From assembly GCA_963789165.1 (NCBI GenBank), contig CAWBJP010000002.1:1-64000 (forward strand): 64,000 nucleotides of DNA, given 5' to 3'. Both the position numbers and the translations under genes were made by a program. Origin of the DNA: CAWBJP01 sp963789165. Lineage in GTDB: Bacteria; Actinomycetota; Acidimicrobiia; IMCC26256; BP-133. A model generated the notes under the pieces. That model searched no databases, was not told the origin of the DNA, and worked only from the letters and a program-made list of their open reading frames with translations. Below, one piece after another: positions 19,001 through 25,968 of the stretch (its first letter is position 1; every line of letters starts with the position of its first letter).

Positions 19001-19217
19001 TCGGGTCGCATGCCCCACCCGGCCCATAGACCGCCCGGTACTGCGCTTCGGTCACCGGACCCACCAGGCCGAGCCGCTCAGCGCCGGCGCCGCCCCACAC
19101 CAGCGGCGTCTCCCCCCGGGAGGCGTAGTAGGTCAGGGCGCGGCCGGGGAAGTCGTCCGCCCGGCGCATCACCGTCTTCTCGTGATAGGCGACCGACACG
19201 GCGCCCATCATCCGCAT
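16077..19217 (-). CDS. MobF-family conjugative relaxase-helicase (TrwC/TraA-like)
   Basis: About 1046 residues. The N-terminal relaxase domain carries the nicking tyrosines (ALTYYASRG, about residues 27-35) and a three-histidine metal site (HATFRAGDPSPHDHVLVAN, about residue 150). A RecD-like helicase follows with Walker A GVAGAGKT (about residue 462), Walker B VVVLDEASM and motif VI-like VTVHRSQGST (about residue 755). The C-terminal 200 residues are charged and helical. Such proteins nick oriT and unwind the transferred strand. ATG 19217 is used; nearby ATGs at 19211 and 19208 are possible. No type IV secretion genes are present, so the element is mobilizable rather than self-transmissible. 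Confidence 0.9.
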   Translation of the reverse strand: MRMMGAVSVAYHEKTVMRRADDFPGRALTYYASRGETPLVWGGAGAERLGLVGPVTEAQYRAVYGPGGACDPTTGVRLVSTMRPGMELVISAHKSVAELGVIGRSEDMHRIMDAERDATLSYLEAVTLARGGRRGRQRTATATSGLVYAHTRHATFRAGDPSPHDHVLVANLIEMLDAEGGWKAADTALWREHLHAATIVGRAAAARAAVELGYAVAPDHGPSGRLGHWKVVGIPDEVMEIHSKRADEISEAVEARGESSYRARNIAARDTRAVKRHTPVGELMPRWHQELAEVGWTVPELVASVERAGREAVLEPVLSEREITRLMAEALSPEGRLSVAKVFTAADVIVAIGPALYGRQMGDLERAVQRILAVPDCVPLLGVKGARERTYATAAALATEAAVAELVARGTGTATSAVVPGEFVEASISRAEHALGRPLTSGQTKVVRGICGEGRRISLVLGVAGAGKTTAIRCAADAFTAAGYEVVGTATSGQAARTLGRGADLNESRTIASLLWRLDHGTLELTRRHVVVLDEASMTDDGDMLRLVTACDLAKAKVILVGDHRQLGPVGPGGALRALLNRHHAIVHVLTENIRQDDPTEREALRQLRGGKVADAVIWYAGNDRIRISPDAHEARLATVDAWYADVCAGRDAAMYAWRRTNVDALNRLARDRFALDGRLTGQELTAPGGRRYSVGDRIVTLAPGADGHVVTSERGEVVTLGIDPQSLIVRMDDGRFERLQGDELAKDRLAYGYAVTVHRSQGSTVDVAHRYEDGGGRELAYVSMSRGRQANTVHVVADNLDQAVEDLTRDWSVDHRARWAIDSGTPATEPLAVEHDDDAPAGMRTALRHARLAAERRAVAAAIPADPTPQIAEVDRQLAKFRRNRTDLLTGRGRYLGTPEGDAARLLILARQEYSDAQHNLTVSDSWRDRRHWRKEATRWADEESAAEMAYTATVGPEVNRLDQAISRLEERRDDLQITRQQRAAWFDEHPEAARRLRSLDRELNPLPELPEIQTLGQHHAANLRRDVGIQPPGYDYGIELDIGP

Positions 19218-19852
19218 CCAGGCCAAGCCCCCACCTCCCGCAACCGCCGGTTGCAATCGTGTTCGAGGCGTCAGGAATAGGGTCAGGTATACAGGATGAA
19301 TTCAGTCGATGGAAGCGGTTTTTGGCCGAAGACCTGGTGACCAGTGCTGGGGGCGATAGGGCTAAATAATGCTGAGAAGTAGCGAGTAATTGTACGTAGG
19401 AATTCGCAGGCGTCCGCATGTGTCCGCAACCGTCTCCGGGGAGCTAACGAAGGAAGGGGGGAGATCTGACGAACCTCCTGATCGCACCCCGCCGCGCTGT
19501 AACCCCTGTTTAGGGGCACGCGTGGGGGAGGTCGAAAAATTTCTTTTCGCGTGTCTGGCGTCCATCCAGTGCCCCTGAGTGTTCTTTGAGTGCCCCCAGT
19601 TGCCACTACATGCCACCTGGTCCGTCTTTAGAGGCTCCAGCGGCGAATTACATGGGTGTACGTCTTGGAAATCGCGTTGTACCATCGCAACCCCTGGGAA
19701 ACGCCAGCATTCAACCGCGGAGGTGAACCACGGACCAGCACGACAGCCCATCTGGCCTGCTGCAGCTGTGGGGCGAGGACAACGCCCCAACTCGCCATCG
19801 GCAGGCCCCTACGAAGAAGCCCGCGTCGGCCACGCCCAGGGCGCCCGGTGAG
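19218..19852. other. low-GC non-coding region between relaxase and excisionase (oriT candidate)
   Basis: A 635-bp stretch without a convincing gene, clearly richer in A+T than its surroundings (for example TAAATAATGCTGAG near 19364 and GTCGAAAAATTTC near 19533). It contains short repeats: CCCC-TGTTTA-GGGG near 19504, GTCCGCA twice at 19414-19430, and GTGCCCC twice at 19569-19598. Position upstream of a relaxase makes it the best place for the transfer origin and for element promoters. No nick site can be assigned by eye. Confidence 0.5.
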
Positions 19853-20050
19853 GTGAGCCCGGGCAGTACCGGTGAGCTCGTCCTCCTCTTGACCATCGAA
19901 GACGCTGGGAGGGCACTCGGCGTCGGACGATCAACGATCTATGAGCTGATCGGCAAGGGGGACCTGGAAGTCGTCCACATCGGCCGATCGGCCCGCGTGC
20001 CGGTCGAGTCGGTCCAGAGCTTCGTCGGCCGGCTCCGTCGGGCCGGGTAA
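19853..20050 (+). CDS. excisionase-like helix-turn-helix protein
   Basis: A 65-residue DNA-binding protein of the excisionase (MerR-like) family: LTIEDAGRALGVGRSTIYEL (helix-turn-helix), then EVVHIGRSARVPVESVQSF (wing). It ends 23 bp before the integrase gene and would steer excision against integration. The GTG at 19853 is the first accepted start. However, the same frame is open back to 19730, where ACG is preceded by a near-perfect GGAGGT (19719-19724), and the intervening codons look coding. A longer protein with a lost or rare start is therefore possible. Confidence 0.8.
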   Translation: MSPGSTGELVLLLTIEDAGRALGVGRSTIYELIGKGDLEVVHIGRSARVPVESVQSFVGRLRRAG

Positions 20051-20073
20051 CCGACACCGCTGGGGAGGTCCAC

Positions 20074-21246
20074 ATGATCGAGAAGCACCAGACCAAGGCG
20101 GGGCAGACCAGGTACGAGGTCCGGCTCCGCGGCGCCGACGGCCGGGAACGCTCCCGGACGCTCCGGACCAGGAAGGAGGCGGAGCGATACGAGCGCGGCC
20201 AACAGACCGAACTCGACCAGGGCGAGTGGATCGACCCCCGGAACGGCCGGGTGACCCTGGCCCGCTGGACCGCCGAATGGCAGCGCACCGTCGTCCACCT
20301 GCGACCGACAACCCAACGGATCTACGACGCCAACCTCCGCAACCACATCCTCCCCGAGCTGGGCGACGTCCCCTTGGCGAAGCTCACGCCGTCAATGCTG
20401 AGGGGCTGGCTCGCCGGACTCACGACGAAGGAGGGCGCCCACGGCCGCTCCCTGTCGCTCGGGTCGGTGGCGCAGGTCTACCGGACCCTCAACCGGGTCT
20501 TGGCCGCCGCCGTCGACAACGAGTCGCTCGGGCGGAACCCTCTCCGTGGCGTCAAGGCCCCCCGGGTGGCGGCCGAGCCCATGCGGTTCCTGTCCCACGA
20601 CGAGGTCGCCACCCTCGCCGAGGGGATCGGCCCGCGGTACCGGGCGCTCGTCCTGGTCGCCGCCTACTCCGGGCTCCGGGCCGGGGAACTGATCGGCCTG
20701 CGGCGCCACCGCGTCGACCTCCTCCGCCGGACCATCTCGGTCGTGGAGCAGGTTCAGTACATCGGCGGCCGGATGCTCGAATCGGTCCCGAAAAGCTCTG
20801 CCGGCCGCCGCCAGGTGGCCCTGCCGAGCCTGGTGGCGGATGTCCTCCAGGACCACCTGGCCCGGTATTCGGAGCCCGGTGCCGACGGGCTGGTCTTCCC
20901 GGCGCCCGAGGGCGGTTACCTGCGCCTGGAGAACTTCCGGAAACGGGCCTGGAACCCGGCCATCGCGGCCGCCGGCGTGGCCCCTCTGCGACTCCACGAC
21001 CTTCGGCACACCTGCGCCTCCCTCGCCATCGCAGCGGGGGCCGACGTCAAGGTCCTGCAGCGGATGATGGGGCACGCATCGGCCGCCCTCACCCTCGACC
21101 GTTACGGCCACCTGATGCCCGGACAGGCGGAGAGTGTCGCCGACCGCCTCGACGAGATGGCCCGCCGGGCCCGCCCGATCGAGGACGCCCCGGTGACTCC
21201 CCTACGCCGGGCCGCCCATGGTGGGGCGGGCGTACCCTCGGGCTGA
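20074..21246 (+). CDS. int: tyrosine recombinase (phage/element integrase)
   Basis: A 390-residue site-specific recombinase. It has an N-terminal arm-binding domain (QTRYEVRLRGADGRERSR), a SAM-like core-binding domain (about residues 65-165) and the catalytic domain. Catalytic residues are visible: Arg in YSGLRAGELIGL (about residue 200), HDLRH (His and Arg, about residue 310), His in MMGHAS and the nucleophile Tyr in LTLDRYGHL (about residue 343). It lies just after the excisionase gene. tRNA genes, the usual targets of this family, begin 770 bp downstream. It is predicted to move the element that includes the relaxase. Confidence 0.92.
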   Translation: MIEKHQTKAGQTRYEVRLRGADGRERSRTLRTRKEAERYERGQQTELDQGEWIDPRNGRVTLARWTAEWQRTVVHLRPTTQRIYDANLRNHILPELGDVPLAKLTPSMLRGWLAGLTTKEGAHGRSLSLGSVAQVYRTLNRVLAAAVDNESLGRNPLRGVKAPRVAAEPMRFLSHDEVATLAEGIGPRYRALVLVAAYSGLRAGELIGLRRHRVDLLRRTISVVEQVQYIGGRMLESVPKSSAGRRQVALPSLVADVLQDHLARYSEPGADGLVFPAPEGGYLRLENFRKRAWNPAIAAAGVAPLRLHDLRHTCASLAIAAGADVKVLQRMMGHASAALTLDRYGHLMPGQAESVADRLDEMARRARPIEDAPVTPLRRAAHGGAGVPSG

Positions 21247-21260
21247 CACCGCGCCGCCGA

Positions 21261-21527
21261 TCAGCTGGCCTGGGCCTCGGCGTCCATGCGGGCGGAGCGG
21301 CGGCCTTCGTAGAGCGTGTCCGGTGCGAGATCGGCGCCGTTGGGCCACACGATGGTGCCCGCGTCGGCGTCGACCCGGACGGCAGCGAAGACGGCGGGGT
21401 CGCGCCGGATCTCCTCGAAGACGGGGCCGTAGAGGTAAGGATCCAGGTCCACGGACTTCTCAGTGCCGTCTTCGAACCGGAGCCGCACGGTGTGGCCCTC
21501 GATGACTTCCACCTGGGTGATGTCCAT
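21261..21527 (-). CDS. DUF2442 protein (putative antitoxin partner)
   Basis: An 88-residue protein of the DUF2442 family: ITQVEVIEGHTVRLRFEDGT, SVDLDPYLYGPVFEEIRRDP and FAAVRVDADAGTIVWPNG. Genes of this family usually follow a DUF4160 gene, and the pair has been proposed as a toxin-antitoxin-like module. ATG 21527 is preceded by AAAGGTG. The DUF4160 partner is directly upstream but frame-broken. Lying 14 bp from the integrase gene and pointing toward it, it is probably cargo of the mobile element. Confidence 0.8.
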   Translation of the reverse strand: MDITQVEVIEGHTVRLRFEDGTEKSVDLDPYLYGPVFEEIRRDPAVFAAVRVDADAGTIVWPNGADLAPDTLYEGRRSARMDAEAQAS

Positions 21528-21544
21528 CGCCGTCACCTTTCCGT

Positions 21545-21816
21545 CTACGCCAGGGGCTCGATCGTACCGGGCGGCTCGCCCCGGCTGGCCCCGCTCCCAG
21601 CAGGCGGCGAGCTCGACCGAATGCTCGGCGACCCAGTCCGAGACCAAGCGGGCGGCCCGGCGCGGCAGAGACCCTTCGATGACCTCCCCGCTGGCGAGAG
21701 ACACCTTGGCCTTGTGCTCTCCATAGCGCGCGTCCCAGATGCGGAGGCGGGTGGTCCTCGAAGTACACGTACACAGCAATGCCGTAGAAGTAACTCAGCC
21801 TGGGCACGCCCTCCAT
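21545..21816 (-). pseudogene. DUF4160 protein, two frame changes
   Basis: Partner of the DUF2442 gene. From ATG 21816 the frame gives VPRLSYFYGIAVYVYFEDH and PPPH, the DUF4160 opening. A +1 change follows, then ARYGEHKAKVSLASGEVIEG and WVAEHSVELAACWERGQ in the second frame. Another +1 change restores RGEPPGTIEPLA and the stop at 21545-21547. Correcting both gives an 89-residue protein of normal family length. Either the module is inactivated or the assembly has two extra bases. Confidence 0.7.
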
Positions 21817-21967
21817 CCTGCCCGGCGACTGTGACGGTGCAGCGGAACTCGTAGCGCGACCACTCGACGTGGCCATGTTCGTGCGCGGTCCCGACGGTCG
21901 GACAACCCACTCCGGATTCGTCCGCGGGATTCTCGCGGGATCGGCGCGGGATCCGACCCCCGGACGC

Positions 21968-22005
21968 GACGCAGGTCAGAGAGTTTGAACCCTCTGACCT
22001 GCGTC
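21968..22005. terminator. perfect 14-bp hairpin beside the tRNA cluster
   Basis: Arms 21968-21981 (GACGCAGGTCAGAG) and 21992-22005 are perfect reverse complements around a 10-nt loop, with TTT following on the plus strand. It sits 8 bp beyond the 3' end of the minus-strand tRNA-Phe and probably ends that transcript. Read on the minus strand its loop (GGTTCAAACT) resembles a tRNA T-loop. Confidence 0.6.
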
Positions 22006-22013
22006 TTTACCGG

Positions 22014-22086
22014 TGGCCGGGGCCGGCGTCGATCCGGCGACCTCGCGCTTTTCAGGCGCGCGCTCTGCCGACTGAGCTACCCGGCC
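22014..22086 (-). tRNA. tRNA-Phe (GAA)
   Basis: A 73-nt cloverleaf. The acceptor stem is GGCCGGG / CCCGGCC with A73, and the D arm reads TAGCTCAGTCGGCAGAGC. The anticodon stem CGCGC/GCGCG encloses the loop CTGAAAA (anticodon GAA). The T arm is unusual for its loop, reading GATCGACGCC. The 3' CCA is not encoded (ACC follows). It is the tRNA gene nearest the integrase and so a candidate integration site. Confidence 0.92.
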
Positions 22087-22128
22087 GAGCGGTGGGGGCC
22101 CGACCTCGTCGTCTGGGCTCCCACCGAG

Positions 22129-22203
22129 CGGTCCTGACGGGATTTGAACCCGCGACCTCCGCCTTGACAGGGCGGCGTGCTAACCAGGTTGCACCACAGG
22201 ACC
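22129..22203 (-). tRNA. tRNA-Asp (GTC)
   Basis: A 75-nt cloverleaf with acceptor stem GGTCCTG / CAGGACC and discriminator G73, as expected for tRNA-Asp. The anticodon stem CCGCC/GGCGG encloses loop CTGTCAA (anticodon GTC), and the T arm has GGGTTCAAATCCC. No CCA is encoded. It lies 42 bp upstream of tRNA-Phe in the same transcript direction. Confidence 0.95.
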
Positions 22204-22242
22204 ACGGACCTGCTGTTGCTGCCACTCACCCCCAGAGGGGCT

Positions 22243-22318
22243 TGGCACCCCCAACGGGATTCGAACCCGTGCTACCGCCTTGAAAGGGCGGCGTCCTGGG
22301 CCGCTAGACGATGGGGGC
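22243..22318 (-). tRNA. tRNA-Glu (TTC)
   Basis: A 76-nt gene including an encoded CCA end, unlike the two downstream tRNAs. The acceptor stem is GCCCCCA / TGGGGGT with G73. The anticodon stem CCGCC/GGCGG encloses loop CTTTCAA (anticodon TTC), and the T arm reads CGGGTTCGAATCCCG. Its first nucleotide (22318) is also the last base of the stop codon of the transporter gene upstream. Confidence 0.95.
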
Positions 22319-23286
22319 TACGCGTTCTCCGGGAGCCCGGCAATGCTAGCAGCGGCGGGGCGGGGCGGGGCCAGGGGCGGGCGGGAGGGAATCGAGGTCA
22401 CCACCTGTCCGGCCAGGATCAGGGCCATGCCGGCGAGGGCGCCCGCCGACACCTGCTCGTCGAGGAAGACCCGGCCGTAGATCACGGCCGCCACCGGAAC
22501 GAGGTAGGTCACGGCCACGGCGTGCTGGGGACCCGCCGTCGAGACCAGCGAGTAGTAGAGGAAGTAGGCGAGGCCGGTGCCCCCGACGCCGAGCGCCAGC
22601 AGGGCGGCGACGGCCTGGCCCGAGGGGGCGGTCGACGGCGGGTCCAGGGCCAGGGCGGGCAGGGCCAGGAGGAGCCCGACGCCGACCTGGACGAGGGCGA
22701 CCGCCTGGGGTTCCACGGTGGCGAAGCGCCGGCGGGCGAGGATGGCGCTGGCCGAGTAGCCGAGGGCGGCGACGAGCATGGCCGCCACCCCCGCGGGCTG
22801 GCCCGAGAGCTGGCCGCCGGCCACCAGCGCCACCCCGGCGAAGCCGAGGAGCAGCCCGGCAGAACGCCACCCCCGGAGGCGACCGGGAGCCCGCAGGTAG
22901 AGGGCCATGCCGGCGGTGATGAGCGGGATGGACGCGTTGAGGATGCCGGCCAGGCTGGACGTGATCCGGGTTTCGGCCCAGGCGATGAGCAGGAAGGGGG
23001 CCGCTGAGCCGGTGGCGGCGAAGAGCACCGCGTCGGCGGGCCGGACGCCCCGCACCATGGCCCGCACGCCGGACGGTCCCCGCCGCAGCAGCAGCCACCC
23101 GCCGATCGTGGCCGTAGCCAGCCCCAGCCGTCCGACGGCCACGCCGGCCGCCCCGACGTCGTCGACGGCGACCTTGATGAACAGGAACGACGCCCCCCAC
23201 ACGGCCGACAGCACGCCGAGGATGGTCGCTTCCCGCGCGTCGAGGCCCCGATGGGTGGATGTGGACACATCTGGGACCCAACGCAT
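22318..23286 (-). CDS. EamA/DMT-superfamily transporter
   Basis: A 322-residue inner-membrane protein with ten predicted helices in two EamA repeats (ATILGVLSAVWGASFLFIKV opens the first; GYSASAILARRRF opens the second). The family exports amino acids, nucleosides or other small metabolites; no substrate can be assigned. ATG 23286 starts the protein (MRWVPDVSTSTH). Its TAG stop at 22318-22320 overlaps tRNA-Glu by one base, so read-through transcription would feed the tRNA cluster. Confidence 0.85.
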   Translation of the reverse strand: MRWVPDVSTSTHRGLDAREATILGVLSAVWGASFLFIKVAVDDVGAAGVAVGRLGLATATIGGWLLLRRGPSGVRAMVRGVRPADAVLFAATGSAAPFLLIAWAETRITSSLAGILNASIPLITAGMALYLRAPGRLRGWRSAGLLLGFAGVALVAGGQLSGQPAGVAAMLVAALGYSASAILARRRFATVEPQAVALVQVGVGLLLALPALALDPPSTAPSGQAVAALLALGVGGTGLAYFLYYSLVSTAGPQHAVAVTYLVPVAAVIYGRVFLDEQVSAGALAGMALILAGQVVTSIPSRPPLAPPRPAAASIAGLPENA

Positions 23287-23344
23287 TGGCCTGCGTCGTT
23301 CTTCCGCCGGTCGAGCGGAACGGCTACCTCCCTGGAGGGGACGG

Positions 23345-24862
23345 TCAGGCCGCCACGGTGCTGTCCGCGGCGCCGTCCGTAACGGGGACCCGCTCGGGGT
23401 CGGCATCCGAATGGAAGAGAGCGAGGGCCAGGCTGGCCCGTTCGGCGTCCTGATCGGCACAGAACTCCAGGCCGAGGATCGTCCCCTCGGCGCTGGCGTA
23501 GCTCGAGCGGACCTCGGCTCGGAGCGTGACCGGTACGCCCAGATCGGCGGTGAGCGTGCGCTTCCCGGCCGGGACCATCGGGTCCGGCCTCATGCCGGAG
23601 AGCACGACCTTGGCGCCGGTGAGGGAGAGGTCGCGCACCCGGCAGGGGCGGCCGTCGAGACTGCCCGGGGCATCGGCTTCGAACCGGACGCTCGCCCGGC
23701 GCTCCCCGGCGAACCGTTCGGAGCGGATGCGGGCCATCGCTACCACAACCAGGGCGCCGTTGACCACGAGCCAGCCGAAGGCGCCGTAGACGACCCACTT
23801 CTGGCCGTAGTGCAGCGGGCTCCAACCGGCCAGGGTGAGCGCGAACCAGGTGGCGGCCAGCACGCTCAGCCCCGTGGTGAGGTACAGCATGACCGGGACG
23901 GGCTGGCGCCGGCGGTCATCGCCCACGCGGCCCTTGGGGGTCACCGCGAACCCGCCGGCCCGCCGCCCGAAGAGGGTGAGGGTGGCGCCGATGTTGGCGC
24001 TCATGCGTACGAACTCGAAGACGGTGGACAGCAGGTGGGGGGCCCGGCCTCGGGCCAGCCGGGCCAGGGCCAGGCGCTGGAGCAGGAAGGTGGCCGAGAA
24101 GAACCCGACGAAGGTCAAGGAATCAGCCAGGATGTCCTCGGTCACCGTCTCGGTGGCCACACCACCAACCTGGCGCAGGGCCTCCACCCGAACGACGGCC
24201 CCGGTGCCGCACCAGAAGGCGGCGTGCCAGCGGTTCTTCCCCGGCTGGAGCACCCGGTAGAAGAGGGCTTGTTCGCTGAAGGCGTGTTGGCCGGCCTCGC
24301 CGCCCCGCCACCAGCGGCGCCGGCGCTCGTGCTCGAAGGAGTCGGTGTTGTAGAAGTCCTGCGGGGTCTGGACGAAAGCGATCTTCGGGTCGTCGAAATA
24401 TCCCAACGTGTTCACCAGGAAGTCGCGCCCGGCCACGTGGTCGGCGTCGAGGATGGCCACGAAGTCGGCCTCGATGACGGAGAGGGCATGGTTCACGTTG
24501 CCCGCCTTGGCGCCGGCGCGATCGGTGCGGGCCAGGTAGCGCACTCCGAGCTGAGCCGCCAGGCGCCGGACGGCGGGTCGGTTGCCGTCGTCGAGAACCC
24601 AGGTCTCATGGGCCGGCTCGAGGACCGCGGCGGCGGCCACCGCGGGGAGGAGCACGTCGATCGGCTCGTTGTAGGTCGGGATGAGGACGGCGATGCGCCC
24701 GGGTGCCTCCCGGCGGGGTGCCACCGGCGGGACCGAGTCGACATCCCACAGCGAGAAGGTGAAGAGACCCAGGCCGAAGACCGCGTGGACCTCCAGGAGG
24801 AGCAGGGGAACCGACAACCACCAGGCGGACAGATTGAGCGTCGAGGTCGCCCGCCAGGTCAA
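23345..24862 (-). CDS. cellulose-synthase-like GT2 glycosyltransferase with PilZ domain, core shortened
   Basis: A 505-residue membrane glycosyltransferase of the BcsA type. GT2 motifs are clear: ETWVLDDGN, ILDADHV (DxD), TPQDFYNTD and TETVTED (TED). A C-terminal PilZ domain has both c-di-GMP motifs (RASVR and DLSLTG). After TED, however, the sequence goes straight to membrane helices (DSLTFVGFFSATFLL); the QxxRW segment and roughly 70-100 residues seen in relatives are missing. Processive synthesis may be lost. The first helix continues upstream of the TTG at 24862 (RIRVLAVAALITSGAYL) without a normal start codon, so the true start is uncertain. It lies downstream of an EAL gene on the same strand. 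Confidence 0.75.
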   Translation of the reverse strand: MTWRATSTLNLSAWWLSVPLLLLEVHAVFGLGLFTFSLWDVDSVPPVAPRREAPGRIAVLIPTYNEPIDVLLPAVAAAAVLEPAHETWVLDDGNRPAVRRLAAQLGVRYLARTDRAGAKAGNVNHALSVIEADFVAILDADHVAGRDFLVNTLGYFDDPKIAFVQTPQDFYNTDSFEHERRRRWWRGGEAGQHAFSEQALFYRVLQPGKNRWHAAFWCGTGAVVRVEALRQVGGVATETVTEDILADSLTFVGFFSATFLLQRLALARLARGRAPHLLSTVFEFVRMSANIGATLTLFGRRAGGFAVTPKGRVGDDRRRQPVPVMLYLTTGLSVLAATWFALTLAGWSPLHYGQKWVVYGAFGWLVVNGALVVVAMARIRSERFAGERRASVRFEADAPGSLDGRPCRVRDLSLTGAKVVLSGMRPDPMVPAGKRTLTADLGVPVTLRAEVRSSYASAEGTILGLEFCADQDAERASLALALFHSDADPERVPVTDGAADSTVAA

Positions 24863-25042
24863 GTAGGCCCCGCTCGTGATCAGGGCGGCGACAGCCAGGA
24901 CCCGGATACGTCCACTTGACGGCTCTCGTCTCCGGGACGGGCCGGTCGGGGTTGGTGAGAATGGCGGGCAGGCCGGTCGGTGTCTTCACTCTTCTCAATC
25001 GGCCCAGATCCGGCCGTTTTGAGAGGAGATCGACGGGTGCGC

Positions 25043-25912
25043 TCAGACCGGCTTCAGGGTGGCCGGGGTGTCCCTCAGGAGGCGGTCGATGGCGGCGGGT
25101 GCCTGGGGTTCGATGAGGTGGAAGCCCTGGGCGAGGTCGCAACCCAGCCCCCGGAGTCGCTGGAGTTGGGCGGCGGTCTCAACGCCCTCTCCGATGGTCT
25201 GCATCCCGAGGGCATGGGCCAGGGCGATCAGGGCGGCGACGATGGCCTCGTCCTCCGGGCTGCGTCCGAGGCCGGACACGAGCGAGGGATCGATCTTGAC
25301 CGCATCGATGCAGAAGCGGCGGAGATCGGCGATCGACGACCCGAGCGCACCGAAGTCGTCCAGGAAGAGCCGGACCCCGGAGGACTTCAGCCGCCGCAGT
25401 TCGCCCCAGGCCGCCACCGGGTCGGCGATGGACGCCGGCCGCACGAGTTCGAGACACAGCTTCTCCGGTCGCATCCCGCTGATCCGGAGGATGTCCAGGA
25501 CGGAATCCGCGAAGCCCGGGACGATCTGGCCCGGTGCGATGTTGACGGCGAGCAGCAGGTCGGGGACGTCTTCGACCCAGGAGCGGGCCTGGTGGCACGC
25601 CTCGGACAGAATCCACGGGCCCACGTCCCGGATGAGGCCGGTGGCCTCGAGCACGGGAACGAAGGTGCCGGGCGACACCCGGCCGGTCGCTGATTCCCAG
25701 CGCAGCAGGGCCTCGAGGACGCGCGGGCGCCCATCGATGACGGACACGAGCGGCTGGTAGTGCAGGTGGAACTTGCCGGTGACCACCGCGTCCCGGAGGC
25801 GCGCCTCGAGGAGACCTTGGGTGGAGGCCGACGGCGACGTGGGCGGCCCGAGGTCCGCGTTGTCGTCTGGCGCCGCCTGCACGGCGGCGTGGCGGTCCCG
25901 GAACCTTCCCAT
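25043..25912 (-). CDS. EAL-domain protein (c-di-GMP phosphodiesterase-like)
   Basis: A 289-residue cytoplasmic protein made almost wholly of one EAL domain. Seen motifs: VLEALLRWE (the EAL signature Glu), LLAVNIAP (Asn), FLDDFGALGSS (paired Asp), DAVKIDPSLV (Lys), IGEGVETAAQL (Glu) and LAQGFHLIEP (Gln). The usual LEhTE segment reads CLELVRP, so its second Glu is replaced and activity may be altered. Placed 180 bp upstream of the PilZ glycosyltransferase on the same strand, it probably tunes that enzyme through c-di-GMP. ATG 25912 is used. Confidence 0.8.
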   Translation of the reverse strand: MGRFRDRHAAVQAAPDDNADLGPPTSPSASTQGLLEARLRDAVVTGKFHLHYQPLVSVIDGRPRVLEALLRWESATGRVSPGTFVPVLEATGLIRDVGPWILSEACHQARSWVEDVPDLLLAVNIAPGQIVPGFADSVLDILRISGMRPEKLCLELVRPASIADPVAAWGELRRLKSSGVRLFLDDFGALGSSIADLRRFCIDAVKIDPSLVSGLGRSPEDEAIVAALIALAHALGMQTIGEGVETAAQLQRLRGLGCDLAQGFHLIEPQAPAAIDRLLRDTPATLKPV

Positions 25913-25968
25913 GGCTTGAACCTCGCTCTTGAGTGTTGGTAGAGGTCCCGTCGGCCGACTTCGCGGCC

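Noticed and set aside
16017..22039. Shared 10-mer CGATCCGGCG at 16017-16026 and in tRNA-Phe (22030-22039) as an att pair
   Set aside because: Ten bases of GC-rich sequence are too short to trust as attL/attR; the repeat does not extend on either side.
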